This document shows, one piece after another, positions 44,988-55,198 of a DNA stretch of 64,000 nucleotides. The DNA comes from Calothrix sp. MO_192.B10 (GTDB lineage: Bacteria > Cyanobacteriota > Cyanobacteriia > Cyanobacteriales > Nostocaceae). Below the pieces are notes generated by a model that saw nothing but the letters and a program-made list of their open reading frames with translations, had not been told where the DNA came from and made no database searches. The number at the start of each line of letters is the position of its first letter. Within the stretch, counting starts at the first letter, position 1. The DNA lies in the NCBI GenBank assembly GCA_030065055.1, contig JASJDS010000002.1, positions 1-64,000 on the forward strand. The letters are read 5' to 3'. The translations under genes were made by a program, and so were the position numbers.

Positions 44988-46256
44988 ATGAAAATTGCCT
45001 ATCTAGTTAATCATTATCCTCATGTGAGTCATAGCTTCATCCGACGAGAAATTATAGGTATTGAAGCTTGGGGGATCGAAGTCGCTCGGTTTTCCATTCG
45101 TCCCTGTACCTCTGCATTAGTTGACGAAGCAGACAAACTGGAATTAAGGAAAACTCAATCTATTCTTGGTGTTGGCATTCTCAGCTTACTCTTGGCTGTA
45201 ATTCAAGTTTTCTTCACTAAACCCGTTCACTTTCTAAGAGGTTTACAGCTAACTTGGAAAATAGGCTGGCATTCAGACCGGGGACTTGTGAGGAATTTAG
45301 CGTATCTGGCTGAGGCTTGTGTCCTCCTGATTAAATCTTCTGATTTGGAAATAGCCCACATTCACGCTCACTTTGGTACTAATTCAACTACGGTAGCTAT
45401 GCTGTGTCATGCTCTAGGTGGTCCATCCTATAGTTGTACTATTCATGGTCCCCAGGAGTTTGACAGAGCTACTGTTCTTGCTTTAGATGAGAAAATCAAA
45501 CGAGCATCTTTTGTGGTAGCAATCAGCTCCTTTGGTAAGAGTCAGTTATATCGATGGTGCGATCGCCAATATTGGTCAAAAATTCATGTAATTCACTGCG
45601 GTGTAGATGAAAAATTCTTGCGCGAATATGAGACTCCGATGTCAGAAGAGCCTCGTTTAGTCTGTGTTGGACGACTGGACGAACAAAAAGGACATTTACT
45701 TTTAGTCGAAGCAGCAGCTAAATTAGCCGGTGAGGGATTAGATTTTAAATTAGTGTTTGTTGGCGATGGCTCTTTGAGAGGTGAGATTGAAACTGCGATC
45801 GCTCAACTGAATTTACATAATCACATTGAGATTACCGGTTGGGCTAGTAGTACTCAAGTGCGAGACCAGATATTAGCTGCACGAGCCTTAATATTACCTA
45901 GTTTTGCTGAAGGTTTACCGGTAGTGGCAATGGAGGCTTTGGCTTTAGGTCGTCCAGTCATCAGTAGTTGCATTGCTGGAGTTCCTGAATTAATTGAGCA
46001 TGGTAATTGCGGCTGGCTGATAACACCTGGGTCCTTAGAGGATTTAACAGCAACTATGGGTAAAGTGTTGCAGTTACCCGTGAAAAAACTCCAACAAATG
46101 GGTCAGACGGGGAATGAGCTAGTTGCTCAACGCCATAACATTGCCGTAGAAACAGGGAAATTGGCGGCACTATTTCAGTCTAATGAGGTTAAGGATTTGC
46201 TCCAACAGTCATCTATTAGAGTAGGCTTATCAGACGAAAATTTGGTTAATAGCTAG
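44988..46256 (+). CDS. GT4-family glycosyltransferase
   Basis: This protein of about 422 residues has a GT-B fold. The N-terminal domain holds MKIAYLVNHYPHVSHSFIRR and HIHAHFGTNSTTVAM. The C-terminal domain has the GT4 signatures RLVCVGRLDEQKGHLLLVEA and the E-x7-E pattern AEGLPVVAMEALALGRPVIS. Members transfer a sugar from a nucleotide-sugar to a lipid-linked acceptor at the inner membrane face. The ATG at 44988 gives the family start; the TTG at 44976 is less likely. It is first of several such genes in the cluster and lies 60 bases before the flippase gene. Confidence 0.9.
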   Translation: MKIAYLVNHYPHVSHSFIRREIIGIEAWGIEVARFSIRPCTSALVDEADKLELRKTQSILGVGILSLLLAVIQVFFTKPVHFLRGLQLTWKIGWHSDRGLVRNLAYLAEACVLLIKSSDLEIAHIHAHFGTNSTTVAMLCHALGGPSYSCTIHGPQEFDRATVLALDEKIKRASFVVAISSFGKSQLYRWCDRQYWSKIHVIHCGVDEKFLREYETPMSEEPRLVCVGRLDEQKGHLLLVEAAAKLAGEGLDFKLVFVGDGSLRGEIETAIAQLNLHNHIEITGWASSTQVRDQILAARALILPSFAEGLPVVAMEALALGRPVISSCIAGVPELIEHGNCGWLITPGSLEDLTATMGKVLQLPVKKLQQMGQTGNELVAQRHNIAVETGKLAALFQSNEVKDLLQQSSIRVGLSDENLVNS

Positions 46257-46315
46257 TTAATAGCAATAATTCCAAATCATGAATAATAAAAATTTCCCTT
46301 ACAATCAAAGTAAAT

Positions 46316-47680
46316 ATGTCATCAAGCACACTTAAACGACAAGCTATTAGCGCTACAATTTGGAGTCTTATTGATGCATTTGGTGGTTATGCAATCCGCT
46401 TTGGTTCTAATTTATTGCTGACCCGCTTACTCGTTCCAGAGTATTTTGGGATGATGGCTTTAATTCATCCGTTTATCTCTGGATTACAAATGTTTTCAGA
46501 TATTGGTATTGGCCCTAGCATAATCCAAAACAAGCGCGGTAACGATCCAGATTTTTTGAATACAGCTTGGACAATACAAGTTATTCGAGGCTTGGGACTA
46601 TGGCTAGCTACCTTATTAATTGCTTGGCCTATTGCATCTTTTTATCAACAACCAAGTTTTCTATGGCTGGTACCGATAGTTGGACTAAACCCATTAATTG
46701 CTAGTTTTAACTCTACTAGCATTTCTATACTCAGACGAGATCTAGAAGCCTTAAAGCTAACAAGATATGAGCTTTTAGGATATGCCTACATGAATATAAT
46801 TACAATTTTTTGGGCTTGTTTAAATCCAACTATTTGGGCTATTGTTGGTGGAAGCTTGGTCTCAAAATTCATCAATTTAATACGAAGTCACAGATTAATT
46901 CCTACAATTTCTAATCATTCAATTTCTAATCATTTTGCCTGGGATAAAAATGCTGCCAAAGAAATCTTCTCTTTTGGTCGGTGGATATTTATATCTACAA
47001 TGATGACATTTTTGGCGACACAACTTGACCGACTAATGTTGGGAAAATTATTTCCCTTAGAAATTTTAGGGGTTTATGCTGTTGCTATTGCCTTGGCAGA
47101 AATGCCCAGACAGCTCATTCAAAATATTAGTGGGAAAGTTATTTTTCCTATAATTGCCAAATTTCAAGATTTACCTCGCAAACAACTAAGAGAGAAAATT
47201 ATCAAGAAGCGATGGATATTATTAATTGGCATGGCATTTGTTGTATCTATGGTAGTTTGTTTTGGCGATCTGCTCATCTTGGCACTATATGATAACAGAT
47301 ACAAAGACGCTGCTTGGATGTTGCCAATTTTGTCCTTAGGGATGTGGCCTGCCCTACTAGTAACGACAAATACTACAGCTCTAATAGCAATTGGTAAACC
47401 TATATATATTGCTATTGGCAATTTCGTTAAATTTATTTATATGTTTATTGGTATACAATTAGGATTTTCCCTAATGGGAATTGTGGGAGTCATAATTGTT
47501 ATTGCTTTTAATGATTTACCTATTTATTTAGTAGTAAATTATGGTCTTTGGAAAGAAGGACTAACAGGAATTTGGCAAGATACTATGACAACATCGTTTC
47601 TACTTTTATTAATTTTTTGCATCATAGTATGTCGCCATCTTCTAGGATTTGAATTACCAATTAGTAGTATTTTATTATAA
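46316..47680 (+). CDS. Polysaccharide flippase (Wzx-type, PST family)
   Basis: This 454-residue polytopic membrane protein has about 12 to 14 helices and the opening LKRQAISATIWSLIDAFGGY of PST-type oligosaccharide flippases. RLLVPEYFGMMALIHPFISG and FGRWIFISTMMTFLATQLDR are family-typical. It should flip lipid-linked repeat units across the inner membrane. Its presence with a Wzy-like protein indicates the Wzx/Wzy route. Composition is AT-rich compared with aspS. Confidence 0.9.
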   Translation: MSSSTLKRQAISATIWSLIDAFGGYAIRFGSNLLLTRLLVPEYFGMMALIHPFISGLQMFSDIGIGPSIIQNKRGNDPDFLNTAWTIQVIRGLGLWLATLLIAWPIASFYQQPSFLWLVPIVGLNPLIASFNSTSISILRRDLEALKLTRYELLGYAYMNIITIFWACLNPTIWAIVGGSLVSKFINLIRSHRLIPTISNHSISNHFAWDKNAAKEIFSFGRWIFISTMMTFLATQLDRLMLGKLFPLEILGVYAVAIALAEMPRQLIQNISGKVIFPIIAKFQDLPRKQLREKIIKKRWILLIGMAFVVSMVVCFGDLLILALYDNRYKDAAWMLPILSLGMWPALLVTTNTTALIAIGKPIYIAIGNFVKFIYMFIGIQLGFSLMGIVGVIIVIAFNDLPIYLVVNYGLWKEGLTGIWQDTMTTSFLLLLIFCIIVCRHLLGFELPISSILL

Positions 47681-47764
47681 AATGAGATTCAAAATGATAA
47701 TAAAAAAGATTCACAAAACATTATATATTAACTTACCATATAAATAGATTAGCTATTTTTTAAT

Positions 47765-48648
47765 ATGAAATTACCCGACTTTATTATTATTGGTGCTGCA
47801 AAATCAGGAACTACCAGTTTATACCGATACCTTAAGAAACATCCACAAGTTTATTTTCCTCCTAAAGATGCCAATCCATTACTAGGAAGTAAAGAGTCCA
47901 ATTTTTTTGGTGATGACAATAAGTACGCATTGGGAATACAAGCTTATGCTTCCTTGTTTAAAAATACCCAACCCCACCAGATTTGTGGAGAAGCGTCAAC
48001 AGACTATACAAAATGTTCCCTCGAACCGCAGAACGTATAGCCAAGATACTCCCTCATGTAAAGCTAATTTACATCATGCGACACCCTGTAGAGCGTGCAT
48101 ATTCTTATTATGTACATCTTCAACGTAACAAAAAAGTAGAAGAAACTTTTGAACAGCATATTCAAAGAACAAATATTTGCTTGGATGGTAGTAACTATAT
48201 GATGCAAATCGAGCAATATCTTAATTTTTTCCCCAGAGAATTTTTGCTATTACTGTTAATGGAAGATTTAATTAATCAACCTGGTTTAACCTTAAAGAAG
48301 GTTTGTCAGTTTTTATCGATTGATGATGATATTGACTTAGTTTCCGGTGGAAAAATAATTGCAAATGCTAGTCGCGATAATTTCAATGATAATATTCGAG
48401 CAAAAATTACTGCACCATTACGTTTAATCCCGATACTAAATATAGCTGCAAAAAAGATGCCTCAATCTTGGCGAGATGTATCTTATAAAATGATTCAAAA
48501 AATGCCATTTGCTAAAGATATTCAACAACAATATTTACCACAACCAATGCTTATAGAAACACGATATACTTTGTTAGAGCAATTCAAAATATCCAATGAA
48601 AAACTAGCTAATTTTATGAACTGTGACTTATCACATTGGTCTAATTAG
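47765..48648 (+). pseudogene. Sulfotransferase gene with a one-base frameshift
   Basis: Two frames together give a complete PAPS-dependent sulfotransferase of about 294 residues. The first (47765-48040) has the PAPS 5'-phosphosulfate loop GAAKSGTTSLYRYLKKHP and reads to CGEASTDYTK. The second resumes FPRTAERIAKILPHVKLIYI with the 3'-phosphate region MRHPVERAYSYY, to the stop at 48648. The switch is at the A-run 48010-48013; one extra A would restore the frame. It is a real inactivation, a sequencing error or, less likely, programmed shifting. It lies between Wzx and Wzy genes. Confidence 0.85.
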
Positions 48649-48741
48649 CCAGTCTTAGTCACACAGAAATTATAAATTAATATATATGAAAAATTTATTT
48701 CTCTATATACCCTTGATGAAAAGTTTTAAACCGAACAAAAT

Positions 48742-50127
48742 ATGAGTCCCCAAGCACAACTAGTCATGCTCCTCTGGTTACCAGTTGTTCTTTACCTATT
48801 TATTCGGTTTTCGGCTCAAAGAGCAGTTGTTATCAGCTTTATCGTGGCGTGGCTTTTTCTACCACAAAAAGCGGGATTTTCCTTTCCCGGTTTTCCAGAT
48901 TATGAAAGGATGTCAGCTACTTGCTACGGTATATTGCTAGCTACATTTATTTTTGATGTTCAACGCTTCCACTCATTTAAATTTAGCTGGCTTGACTTAC
49001 CAATGCTAATTTGGTGTGCATGTCCTTTTGCTTCTTCGATGAGTAATGGCTTAGGAGCTTATGATGGACTAGCACAATTACTGCAACAAACTGTATCCTA
49101 CGGAATACCATATTTTCTTGGTCGTATATACCTAAATAATCTAGTTGGATTACGCCATTTAGCAATTGCAATATTCACAAGTGGGTTAATTTATGCTCCT
49201 TTATGCATATATGAAGCTCGTATGAGTCCAGTGTTTCATCGAATGCTCTACGGTTATGTTGATGTCAGAGCTTTTGCTCAGGGATTTCGTTACGGATCGT
49301 TTAGACCGACGGTATTTATGGAACATGGTCTTGCAGTTGGTATGTGGATGATGGCTGCAACACTTATTGGAATCTGGTTATGGCAATCTGGGGTAATCAA
49401 GCAAATGTGGGGCATTCCCATGATGTGGTTAGTTACGGGATTATTAGTCACATTCGTAGTAGTTAAATCAACTGGTGCATATTTCTATTTGTTGTTGGGA
49501 TTAATTATTATGTTTGTTGCCAAAAAATTTCGTACTGCTTTGGCAATGTTATTAATAATTGTGGCTATGTCTTCTTACTTATATATGGGGGCAAGTGGAG
49601 TTTTTACTAGTGATCGCATTGAGGGGGCTGTCTCGGCTTTAGAAGTTATAGTCGAACCAAGTCGAGCTTCATCTTTAGGATATAGAATGAGTAATGAAGA
49701 ATTACTCTCGGAAAAAGCACGACAACAGCCAATTTTTGGTTGGGGAGGTTGGGGAAGAAACCGTGTATATAAAGAAATTTGGACAGGTGAACTGATAGAT
49801 GTGTCCATTACTGATAGTTTATGGATTATTGCCTTTGGTATTAACGGATCGGTAGGTTTAATTGCTTTATTTAGTTCTTCCCTACTACCTGCTGTAAGTT
49901 TTTTCTGGTTAAGGTATCCAGCCAAATCCTGGTTTAAAACTGAAATTTCACCAGCAGCAGTATTATCAGTGGTTACAACCTTATATATGTTGGACTGTAC
50001 TTTAAATAATATGCCAAATCCAGTGTTTACATTAGCAAGTGGGGGTATTGCAGGATTAGTAATTAAAAAAGAGAAAACGAAGAGTCACAGATTCAGAACT
50101 TATGCAAGTGCCACAAGGAAAATCTAA
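48742..50127 (+). CDS. O-antigen polymerase/ligase-like protein (Wzy-type)
   Basis: This 461-residue membrane protein has about ten helices. Between helices is a long loop (around 160-190 and 290-350) with SSLGYRMSNEELLSEKARQQ and IFGWGGWGRNRVY, the loop style of Wzy/WaaL-type enzymes. It would polymerise lipid-linked repeat units at the periplasmic face. Sequence conservation of this family is low, so the call rests on topology, loop motif and neighbours. Confidence 0.75.
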   Translation: MSPQAQLVMLLWLPVVLYLFIRFSAQRAVVISFIVAWLFLPQKAGFSFPGFPDYERMSATCYGILLATFIFDVQRFHSFKFSWLDLPMLIWCACPFASSMSNGLGAYDGLAQLLQQTVSYGIPYFLGRIYLNNLVGLRHLAIAIFTSGLIYAPLCIYEARMSPVFHRMLYGYVDVRAFAQGFRYGSFRPTVFMEHGLAVGMWMMAATLIGIWLWQSGVIKQMWGIPMMWLVTGLLVTFVVVKSTGAYFYLLLGLIIMFVAKKFRTALAMLLIIVAMSSYLYMGASGVFTSDRIEGAVSALEVIVEPSRASSLGYRMSNEELLSEKARQQPIFGWGGWGRNRVYKEIWTGELIDVSITDSLWIIAFGINGSVGLIALFSSSLLPAVSFFWLRYPAKSWFKTEISPAAVLSVVTTLYMLDCTLNNMPNPVFTLASGGIAGLVIKKEKTKSHRFRTYASATRKI

Positions 50128-50248
50128 ATTTAATTCTGTAGTAGATACCTTAGTATCAAAAGTAAGTAATAAGCTAACTATGAACAGGGAAATATACCAG
50201 ATAGGTAAGTCTTATTTTTAATAAAACCAAACTACTAAATCAAAAACT

Positions 50249-51256
50249 ATGACACCAAACTATATTTTAATTGTTGGGCAAGGACGCTCAGGAACTAATT
50301 GGTTACTCGATATACTTGATGCTAGTACAACAACTCATTGTCGCAATGAACCGAATGAGTTAGAAACATCCCTTCTTGCTCAATTGCCTGCACCAACTGT
50401 CAAGCGATCGCTTGACAATAATTTTGGAAAACAGTGGGATCGGTCGATGTCCTCGGCTGCGTTAAAGATGAGTGGACGAGACCGAATCGATAATACTAAC
50501 AAATTCTATTTATATCAGGGGATATTTCAATGGGTTGGTATTTCACTCTTCAGTAAGAAGTGGTTGCGTCTGCTAGCTTCTTCTGTAATGCCTCAGTTAA
50601 ACCAACCAGATTGGCTCATACCTTGGTGGTTTGCTAATTCACAAGCACTCAAGGAAGCATCTACTGTGCTGAAGTTAAATCAAGCTCCAGCATGGGCTGA
50701 TTGGGTACTAAATAACCGACCAAATACTATAGTGATTCACATTGTCAGGCATCCTGGAGGATTCTTGAATTCCTGGCAGAAAAGGTATTTAAAAGTTAAT
50801 GATACAGACGAGGTAAAAAAAGCTAATGCAAAACGTCTGAAACAGATTGCCGATATTGATCCATACTGGGCAAAACTTTTTGGAGATATAGAGGCAATGG
50901 AAGTAGATGAATCAGAGTTGTGGTACTGGCGTTATGCAAGTGAAACAATTCATGCTGCTGGTAATCATAAGCCCAATTACATACGAATCATTTACGAAGA
51001 CTTGGTATCAGACACACTGAAGATATCGAAGCAAATATATCAAAAATGCAACTTACCGTGGACAAAAGAAATAGAAACATCAATTTTCAACAGCACGTCT
51101 AATTCTAATGTAATTGCCAGTGCTTGGCGTAAACATTTAAATACTCAACAAATTGCATTAGTTGAGCGTGTTGTAAGTGATAGTCCAATGTCTCAATGGT
51201 GGCAGGATATATCACCTCAAACAGCCGGTGTTGTCAGTTATAATCATGAGTTTTAA
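50249..51256 (+). CDS. Sulfotransferase (second in the cluster)
   Basis: This 335-residue cytoplasmic enzyme transfers sulfate from PAPS. The 5'-phosphosulfate loop is IVGQGRSGTNWLLDILDAST near residues 7-26. VIHIVRHPGGFLNSWQKRYL near 167 is the 3'-phosphate-binding part, and IRIIYEDLVSDTLKISKQI is the typical later helix region. It is intact and differs strongly from the frameshifted gene, so it is not a recent copy. It starts about 120 bases after the Wzy-like stop. Confidence 0.88.
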   Translation: MTPNYILIVGQGRSGTNWLLDILDASTTTHCRNEPNELETSLLAQLPAPTVKRSLDNNFGKQWDRSMSSAALKMSGRDRIDNTNKFYLYQGIFQWVGISLFSKKWLRLLASSVMPQLNQPDWLIPWWFANSQALKEASTVLKLNQAPAWADWVLNNRPNTIVIHIVRHPGGFLNSWQKRYLKVNDTDEVKKANAKRLKQIADIDPYWAKLFGDIEAMEVDESELWYWRYASETIHAAGNHKPNYIRIIYEDLVSDTLKISKQIYQKCNLPWTKEIETSIFNSTSNSNVIASAWRKHLNTQQIALVERVVSDSPMSQWWQDISPQTAGVVSYNHEF

Positions 51257-51303
51257 GGGTTATTCTAAATCATGAAAATCTGAGAATTTATTTTTCTACA
51301 ATA

Positions 51304-52503
51304 ATGCCTAAAAAGCTAAGAATTTTATATGCACCAGGTCCGGGAAATATAATCGAAACTTATAAACATTGGACCAAGGATGAGGACGATCCATCACAAG
51401 TAGCAGTTACCTATTCAAGTCAATTTTATGAAGTATGTGATGCTTTAGATGCCCAAGGTTATGCGATCGCTTCCCCCATTGGAGAAGCTCAATTTTTGCA
51501 TGACAAACGCTTTCAAATTCGACATCTTCCAACTCCATTACGCCAAGCCCCAGGATTACTCTATCATTTAGGTTTACTACAGTATGAACTCCAGTTGATA
51601 GCTACCACTCTTAGTTTTAGAGCCAATGTTGCAGTGGTAGGGGATGGTAGAATACACTGGTTTATCTTGTTGTTACTACATTGGTTGGGAGTAAAGGTGA
51701 TACCTTCTCTACATTGTGTTTTGTGGTGTAAGTATCTTAAGCAAAGCAAAACACAGAGATTGCTTTTGAAACTCAATCAACATCTGTTTACTAACTGCGC
51801 TGCCATATTAACAGCATCGGATGATATAGCTAAACAAGTTATACAAATTACTGGTGGTTTACATCCGCCAATAGTGCCATTTTTACCCCACTACCGTCGC
51901 TCAGAGTTTGCAGAAATAGGTAAACCAGATGAGCAACGTTCACCGTTTCGAGTGTTGTTTGCAGGTCGCATCGAGTCAAATAAAGGTGTTTTCGAGCTTT
52001 TAGAAATTGCCAAGCGTTTTACCAGTGAAGGCAGACATGATATTAAGTTTGATATTTGTGGCAAAGGGTCGGTACTTGAGTCTTTATGTCTTGCCGTGAA
52101 GGAAGCTGGAGTAGATTCTTCCTTTGTCTGCCATGGTCATTGTAACAAGCCGCAAATGCGTGAAATGTTCAATCGGGCGCATGTTGTGATTGTGCCAACA
52201 AGAAAAGACTTTGCAGAAGGTTTTAACCAAGTTGTTGTTGAAAGTATTTTGGCTGGTCGTCCAGTGGTTACTTCATCCGTGTGTCCAGCTTTGTCTTATG
52301 TTAAGGAAGCCGTCGTTGAAGTTCTACCTGAAGACACCAATGCTTATGGTGATGCCTTGTTGAAGTTGTGCGATGACCGTCAGTTCTATGTACAAAAACA
52401 AAAGGCATGCCTAGGTTTGCAAAAGCAATTTTATGATGCCTCCCAAAGTTGGGGCAGTGTCCTTAAGTCTCTACTAGTAAACATTGAAAAAGGAGAGCTA
52501 TGA
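51304..52503 (+). CDS. GT4-family glycosyltransferase
   Basis: This 399-residue GT-B enzyme has VLFAGRIESNKGVFELLEIA in the C-terminal domain and the E-x7-E motif in AEGFNQVVVESILAGRPVVT. The N-terminal half is less conserved and contains a hydrophobic stretch (HWFILLLLHWLGVKVIPSLH) that could touch the membrane. Its stop overlaps the next start (ATGA), so it is translated together with the following sulfotransferase. Confidence 0.88.
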   Translation: MPKKLRILYAPGPGNIIETYKHWTKDEDDPSQVAVTYSSQFYEVCDALDAQGYAIASPIGEAQFLHDKRFQIRHLPTPLRQAPGLLYHLGLLQYELQLIATTLSFRANVAVVGDGRIHWFILLLLHWLGVKVIPSLHCVLWCKYLKQSKTQRLLLKLNQHLFTNCAAILTASDDIAKQVIQITGGLHPPIVPFLPHYRRSEFAEIGKPDEQRSPFRVLFAGRIESNKGVFELLEIAKRFTSEGRHDIKFDICGKGSVLESLCLAVKEAGVDSSFVCHGHCNKPQMREMFNRAHVVIVPTRKDFAEGFNQVVVESILAGRPVVTSSVCPALSYVKEAVVEVLPEDTNAYGDALLKLCDDRQFYVQKQKACLGLQKQFYDASQSWGSVLKSLLVNIEKGEL

Positions 52504-53399
52504 AACCTAATTACATGGTTATTGGAGCGTCCAAATGTGCAACCTCCACAATCTGCAATTTATTGGGGCAACATCCTGATATTTTTATGGTCAAATGTAA
52601 AGAGCCACAGTTTTTCTCCAAAGATGAGGTCTATTCCCGAGGATTAGATTGGTATGAATCACTATATGAAGAGTCGGGAGATCGAAAAATGCGAGGAGAA
52701 GGTAGCAATACCTACACACAAAAGGAGGTTTTTCCGAATACAGCTTCTCGAATTGTTGCTTATAATCCCAATTTAAAACTGATTTATGTTGTCCGCAATC
52801 CAATTGCTAGAATCGAGTCCTTCTGGATGGAGATTCGAGGGCAGGGTGGAGAAGCAGTTCACTATGACTTCAATACGGCGGTGCGAGTTAACCGAGATTG
52901 GCTAGTCGATGCTTCCAACTACTGGCAACAAATCAACGAATATCGACCTTATTTCTCCGACGAGCAAATCCACATCATCTTTTCTGAAGATTTGAAAGCT
53001 GACTCGACAGCAGTAATGCATCGCTGTTTTGAGTTCCTTGGTGTCGAGCCGGATATGCCGTTTATGGACTTGAATCTTCACATAAATCGTACAACTAACA
53101 GGGCTGTACCAAAGAAAACCCTATCTCAACTACGTGAATACTCAATTTTCCGCAATGCAGTGAAATTGGTTCCAGAATCTTTTCGCATATCAATCAAAAG
53201 ACAACTATTTTTCCAAAAAATCAAAAGTAAACCACAATGGAATCCAGAAACCCGTGAATGGGTGGCAGATTTACTCGAAGCCGATACTCATAAATTTTTG
53301 GAATACTGTGGAAAAACTAAAGACTTTTGGAATCTTCGGGATTCGGGATTGCCTTCCCAAGAAGATACTAAGCAGCTCAATCTACTCCAAAAAGGCTAA
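52500..53399 (+). CDS. Sulfotransferase (third in the cluster)
   Basis: This 299-residue PAPS-dependent sulfotransferase starts MKPNYMVIGASKCATSTICN, in which Cys and Ala replace the more usual Ser-Gly of the phosphosulfate loop. LKLIYVVRNPIARIESFWME is the 3'-phosphate region. KEPQFFSKDEVYSRGLDWYE resembles heparan/NodH-type enzymes. The start overlaps the stop of the GT4 gene by the ATGA arrangement. The pairing suggests a sugar is added and then sulfated, but this is inference. Confidence 0.9.
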   Translation: MKPNYMVIGASKCATSTICNLLGQHPDIFMVKCKEPQFFSKDEVYSRGLDWYESLYEESGDRKMRGEGSNTYTQKEVFPNTASRIVAYNPNLKLIYVVRNPIARIESFWMEIRGQGGEAVHYDFNTAVRVNRDWLVDASNYWQQINEYRPYFSDEQIHIIFSEDLKADSTAVMHRCFEFLGVEPDMPFMDLNLHINRTTNRAVPKKTLSQLREYSIFRNAVKLVPESFRISIKRQLFFQKIKSKPQWNPETREWVADLLEADTHKFLEYCGKTKDFWNLRDSGLPSQEDTKQLNLLQKG

Positions 53400-53451
53400 A
53401 AGATACTAAATCCAATCTCAAACAGGAACCATCCAGAAAGAAGTTGTGTAA

Positions 53452-54456
53452 ATGTCTAATGTAATTGAACCAAAAAATCTACTTTCATTGCTCGTAGTTA
53501 TTGTTAACTATCGTACACCTCATTTAACCATCGACTGCTTACATTCTCTTGTGGACGAAGTGCGATCGCTCCCCGGAACCCGTGTTATTGTTACCGATAA
53601 TGCTTCCGGTGACGACTCAGTTGACAAAATTCAAACTGCTATTGAAAATGAAAGTTGGCAAGATTGGGTATCATTCATGCCACTAGAACACAATGGTGGT
53701 TTTGCATTTGGTAATAATGCTGCAATTCGTCCGGCTCTAAATTCTCCTACTCCCCCAAATTACGTTCTCTTACTTAACCCAGATACTATAGTTCGTCCTG
53801 GTGCTTTAAAAGTACTTATGGACTTTATGGAAGAACATCCCCAAGTAGGAATTGCTGGTAGTCGTCTAGAAGATCCTGATGGTACTCCCCAAGTTTCTGC
53901 TTTTCGCTTTCATTCCATTTTGAGCGAACTCAATGCAGGTTTACGTCTGCGATTTGGTAAAAAATTTAAAGAACGTTGGGCTGTTATCCCCCCTACCCTT
54001 CCTCAAGAAATTACCCAAGTTGATTGGGTGGCTGGAGCCAGCATGATGATACGCCGTCAAGTTTTTGAACAGGTCGGTTTAATGGACGAAGGATACTTCA
54101 TGTACTATGAAGAGGCTGATTTTTGCTTGCAAACTAATAGGGCTGGTTGGGCTTGCTATTATGTCCCAGAGAGCCGAGTGGTACATTTAGTCGGTCAAAG
54201 TTCTGGAGTTACCGATCCTAAAGCTCCACGCAAACGTCGTCCACAGTACTGGTTTGATTCTCGGCGACGTTACTTTGTCAAAAATCACGGTTGGCTGTAT
54301 GCATCCTTAGCAGATGCTGCTTTTGCTTTTCCTTTTGCCCTGACCAAATTACGTTGGATGATGATGGGACAACGTTCTACTTATCCACCAAATTTCTTGA
54401 TTGATTTTATCCGCAATAGTGCGATCGCCAAAGGATTTATTCAATCCCCACAATAG
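53452..54456 (+). CDS. GT2-family glycosyltransferase (rhamnosyltransferase-like)
   Basis: This 334-residue GT-A enzyme opens SLLVVIVNYRTPHLTIDCLH. NASGDDSV is the first Asp site, EHNGGFAFGNNAAIRPAL the acceptor loop, and LLLNPDTIVRPGALKVL carries the DxD-like metal site. MDEGYFMYYEEADFCLQTNR is the catalytic-base region of WbbL-like transferases. These often transfer rhamnose, but the actual sugar is not known here. It is followed after 41 bases by the acetyltransferase gene. Confidence 0.9.
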   Translation: MSNVIEPKNLLSLLVVIVNYRTPHLTIDCLHSLVDEVRSLPGTRVIVTDNASGDDSVDKIQTAIENESWQDWVSFMPLEHNGGFAFGNNAAIRPALNSPTPPNYVLLLNPDTIVRPGALKVLMDFMEEHPQVGIAGSRLEDPDGTPQVSAFRFHSILSELNAGLRLRFGKKFKERWAVIPPTLPQEITQVDWVAGASMMIRRQVFEQVGLMDEGYFMYYEEADFCLQTNRAGWACYYVPESRVVHLVGQSSGVTDPKAPRKRRPQYWFDSRRRYFVKNHGWLYASLADAAFAFPFALTKLRWMMMGQRSTYPPNFLIDFIRNSAIAKGFIQSPQ

Positions 54457-54497
54457 ATACCAATAGAGTTAGTACTTACCAATAAATAGAACATATT

Positions 54498-55064
54498 ATG
54501 GTCACACAACAAGACCTAATATCAAGTCCTACACTAGCAACAAGCAATACCCTTGGACTTTGGCAACAAATTAAAGAAGACTGGATTGCCCACGGACGTG
54601 ATTGGACAAAGCCTGGATTTAGAGCGGTGGCTGTTCAACGCTTTGGTGTATGGAGGATGAAAATTGAGCCCAAATTCCTCCGCGCTCCCTTTAGTATTCT
54701 CTACCGGGCTTTATATCGTAAAATCCGCAATACCTACGGCATTGAATTACCTTATACCGTTAAACTTGGTCGCAGGGTAATTATTGAACATCAAGGGGCA
54801 ATTGTCATTCATGGAAATTGCACCATCGGCGATGATTGTATTATTCGCCAAGGTGTAACTTTGGGTAATCGCTACCTAGAACGTCCATTTGATGCACCAA
54901 AACTAGGAACTCGCGTCAATGTTGGCGCAGGAGCGAAAATTTTTGGTGATGTCACCATCGGCGATCGCGCTAATATTGGTGCTAATGCAGTAGTTCTAAA
55001 TAATGTACCAACTGAAGCAACCGCCGTAGGTATTCCAGCTAAAATTATCGGCAGTAGAAATTAG
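54498..55064 (+). CDS. Hexapeptide-repeat acetyltransferase (serine acetyltransferase-like)
   Basis: This 188-residue left-handed beta-helix acyltransferase has an N-terminal helical region followed by hexapeptide repeats: IHGNCTIGDDCIIRQGVTLG and VGAGAKIFGDVTIGDRANIG. The closing TAVGIPAKIIGS is typical of sugar acetyltransferases and CysE relatives. In this context it probably O-acetylates a sugar of the polysaccharide rather than serine. It is shorter than true CysE (about 240 to 270 residues). Confidence 0.85.
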   Translation: MVTQQDLISSPTLATSNTLGLWQQIKEDWIAHGRDWTKPGFRAVAVQRFGVWRMKIEPKFLRAPFSILYRALYRKIRNTYGIELPYTVKLGRRVIIEHQGAIVIHGNCTIGDDCIIRQGVTLGNRYLERPFDAPKLGTRVNVGAGAKIFGDVTIGDRANIGANAVVLNNVPTEATAVGIPAKIIGSRN

Positions 55065-55198
55065 GGTAACTTTTAATGCATCAACAATTCTCATTAATCT
55101 GGTGTCATTACTGAGGAAGTAGGGAGAGAATAAAACAATCTTTACATTGGAGCCTTGAATTTTGAATTTTTGGCAAACACTTGACAATTCTCTCCCAA

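Noticed and set aside
47983-48060. Programmed frameshifting in the sulfotransferase gene
   Set aside because: The A-run is only four bases with no clear slippery heptamer or stimulatory structure; a mutation or sequencing error is simpler.
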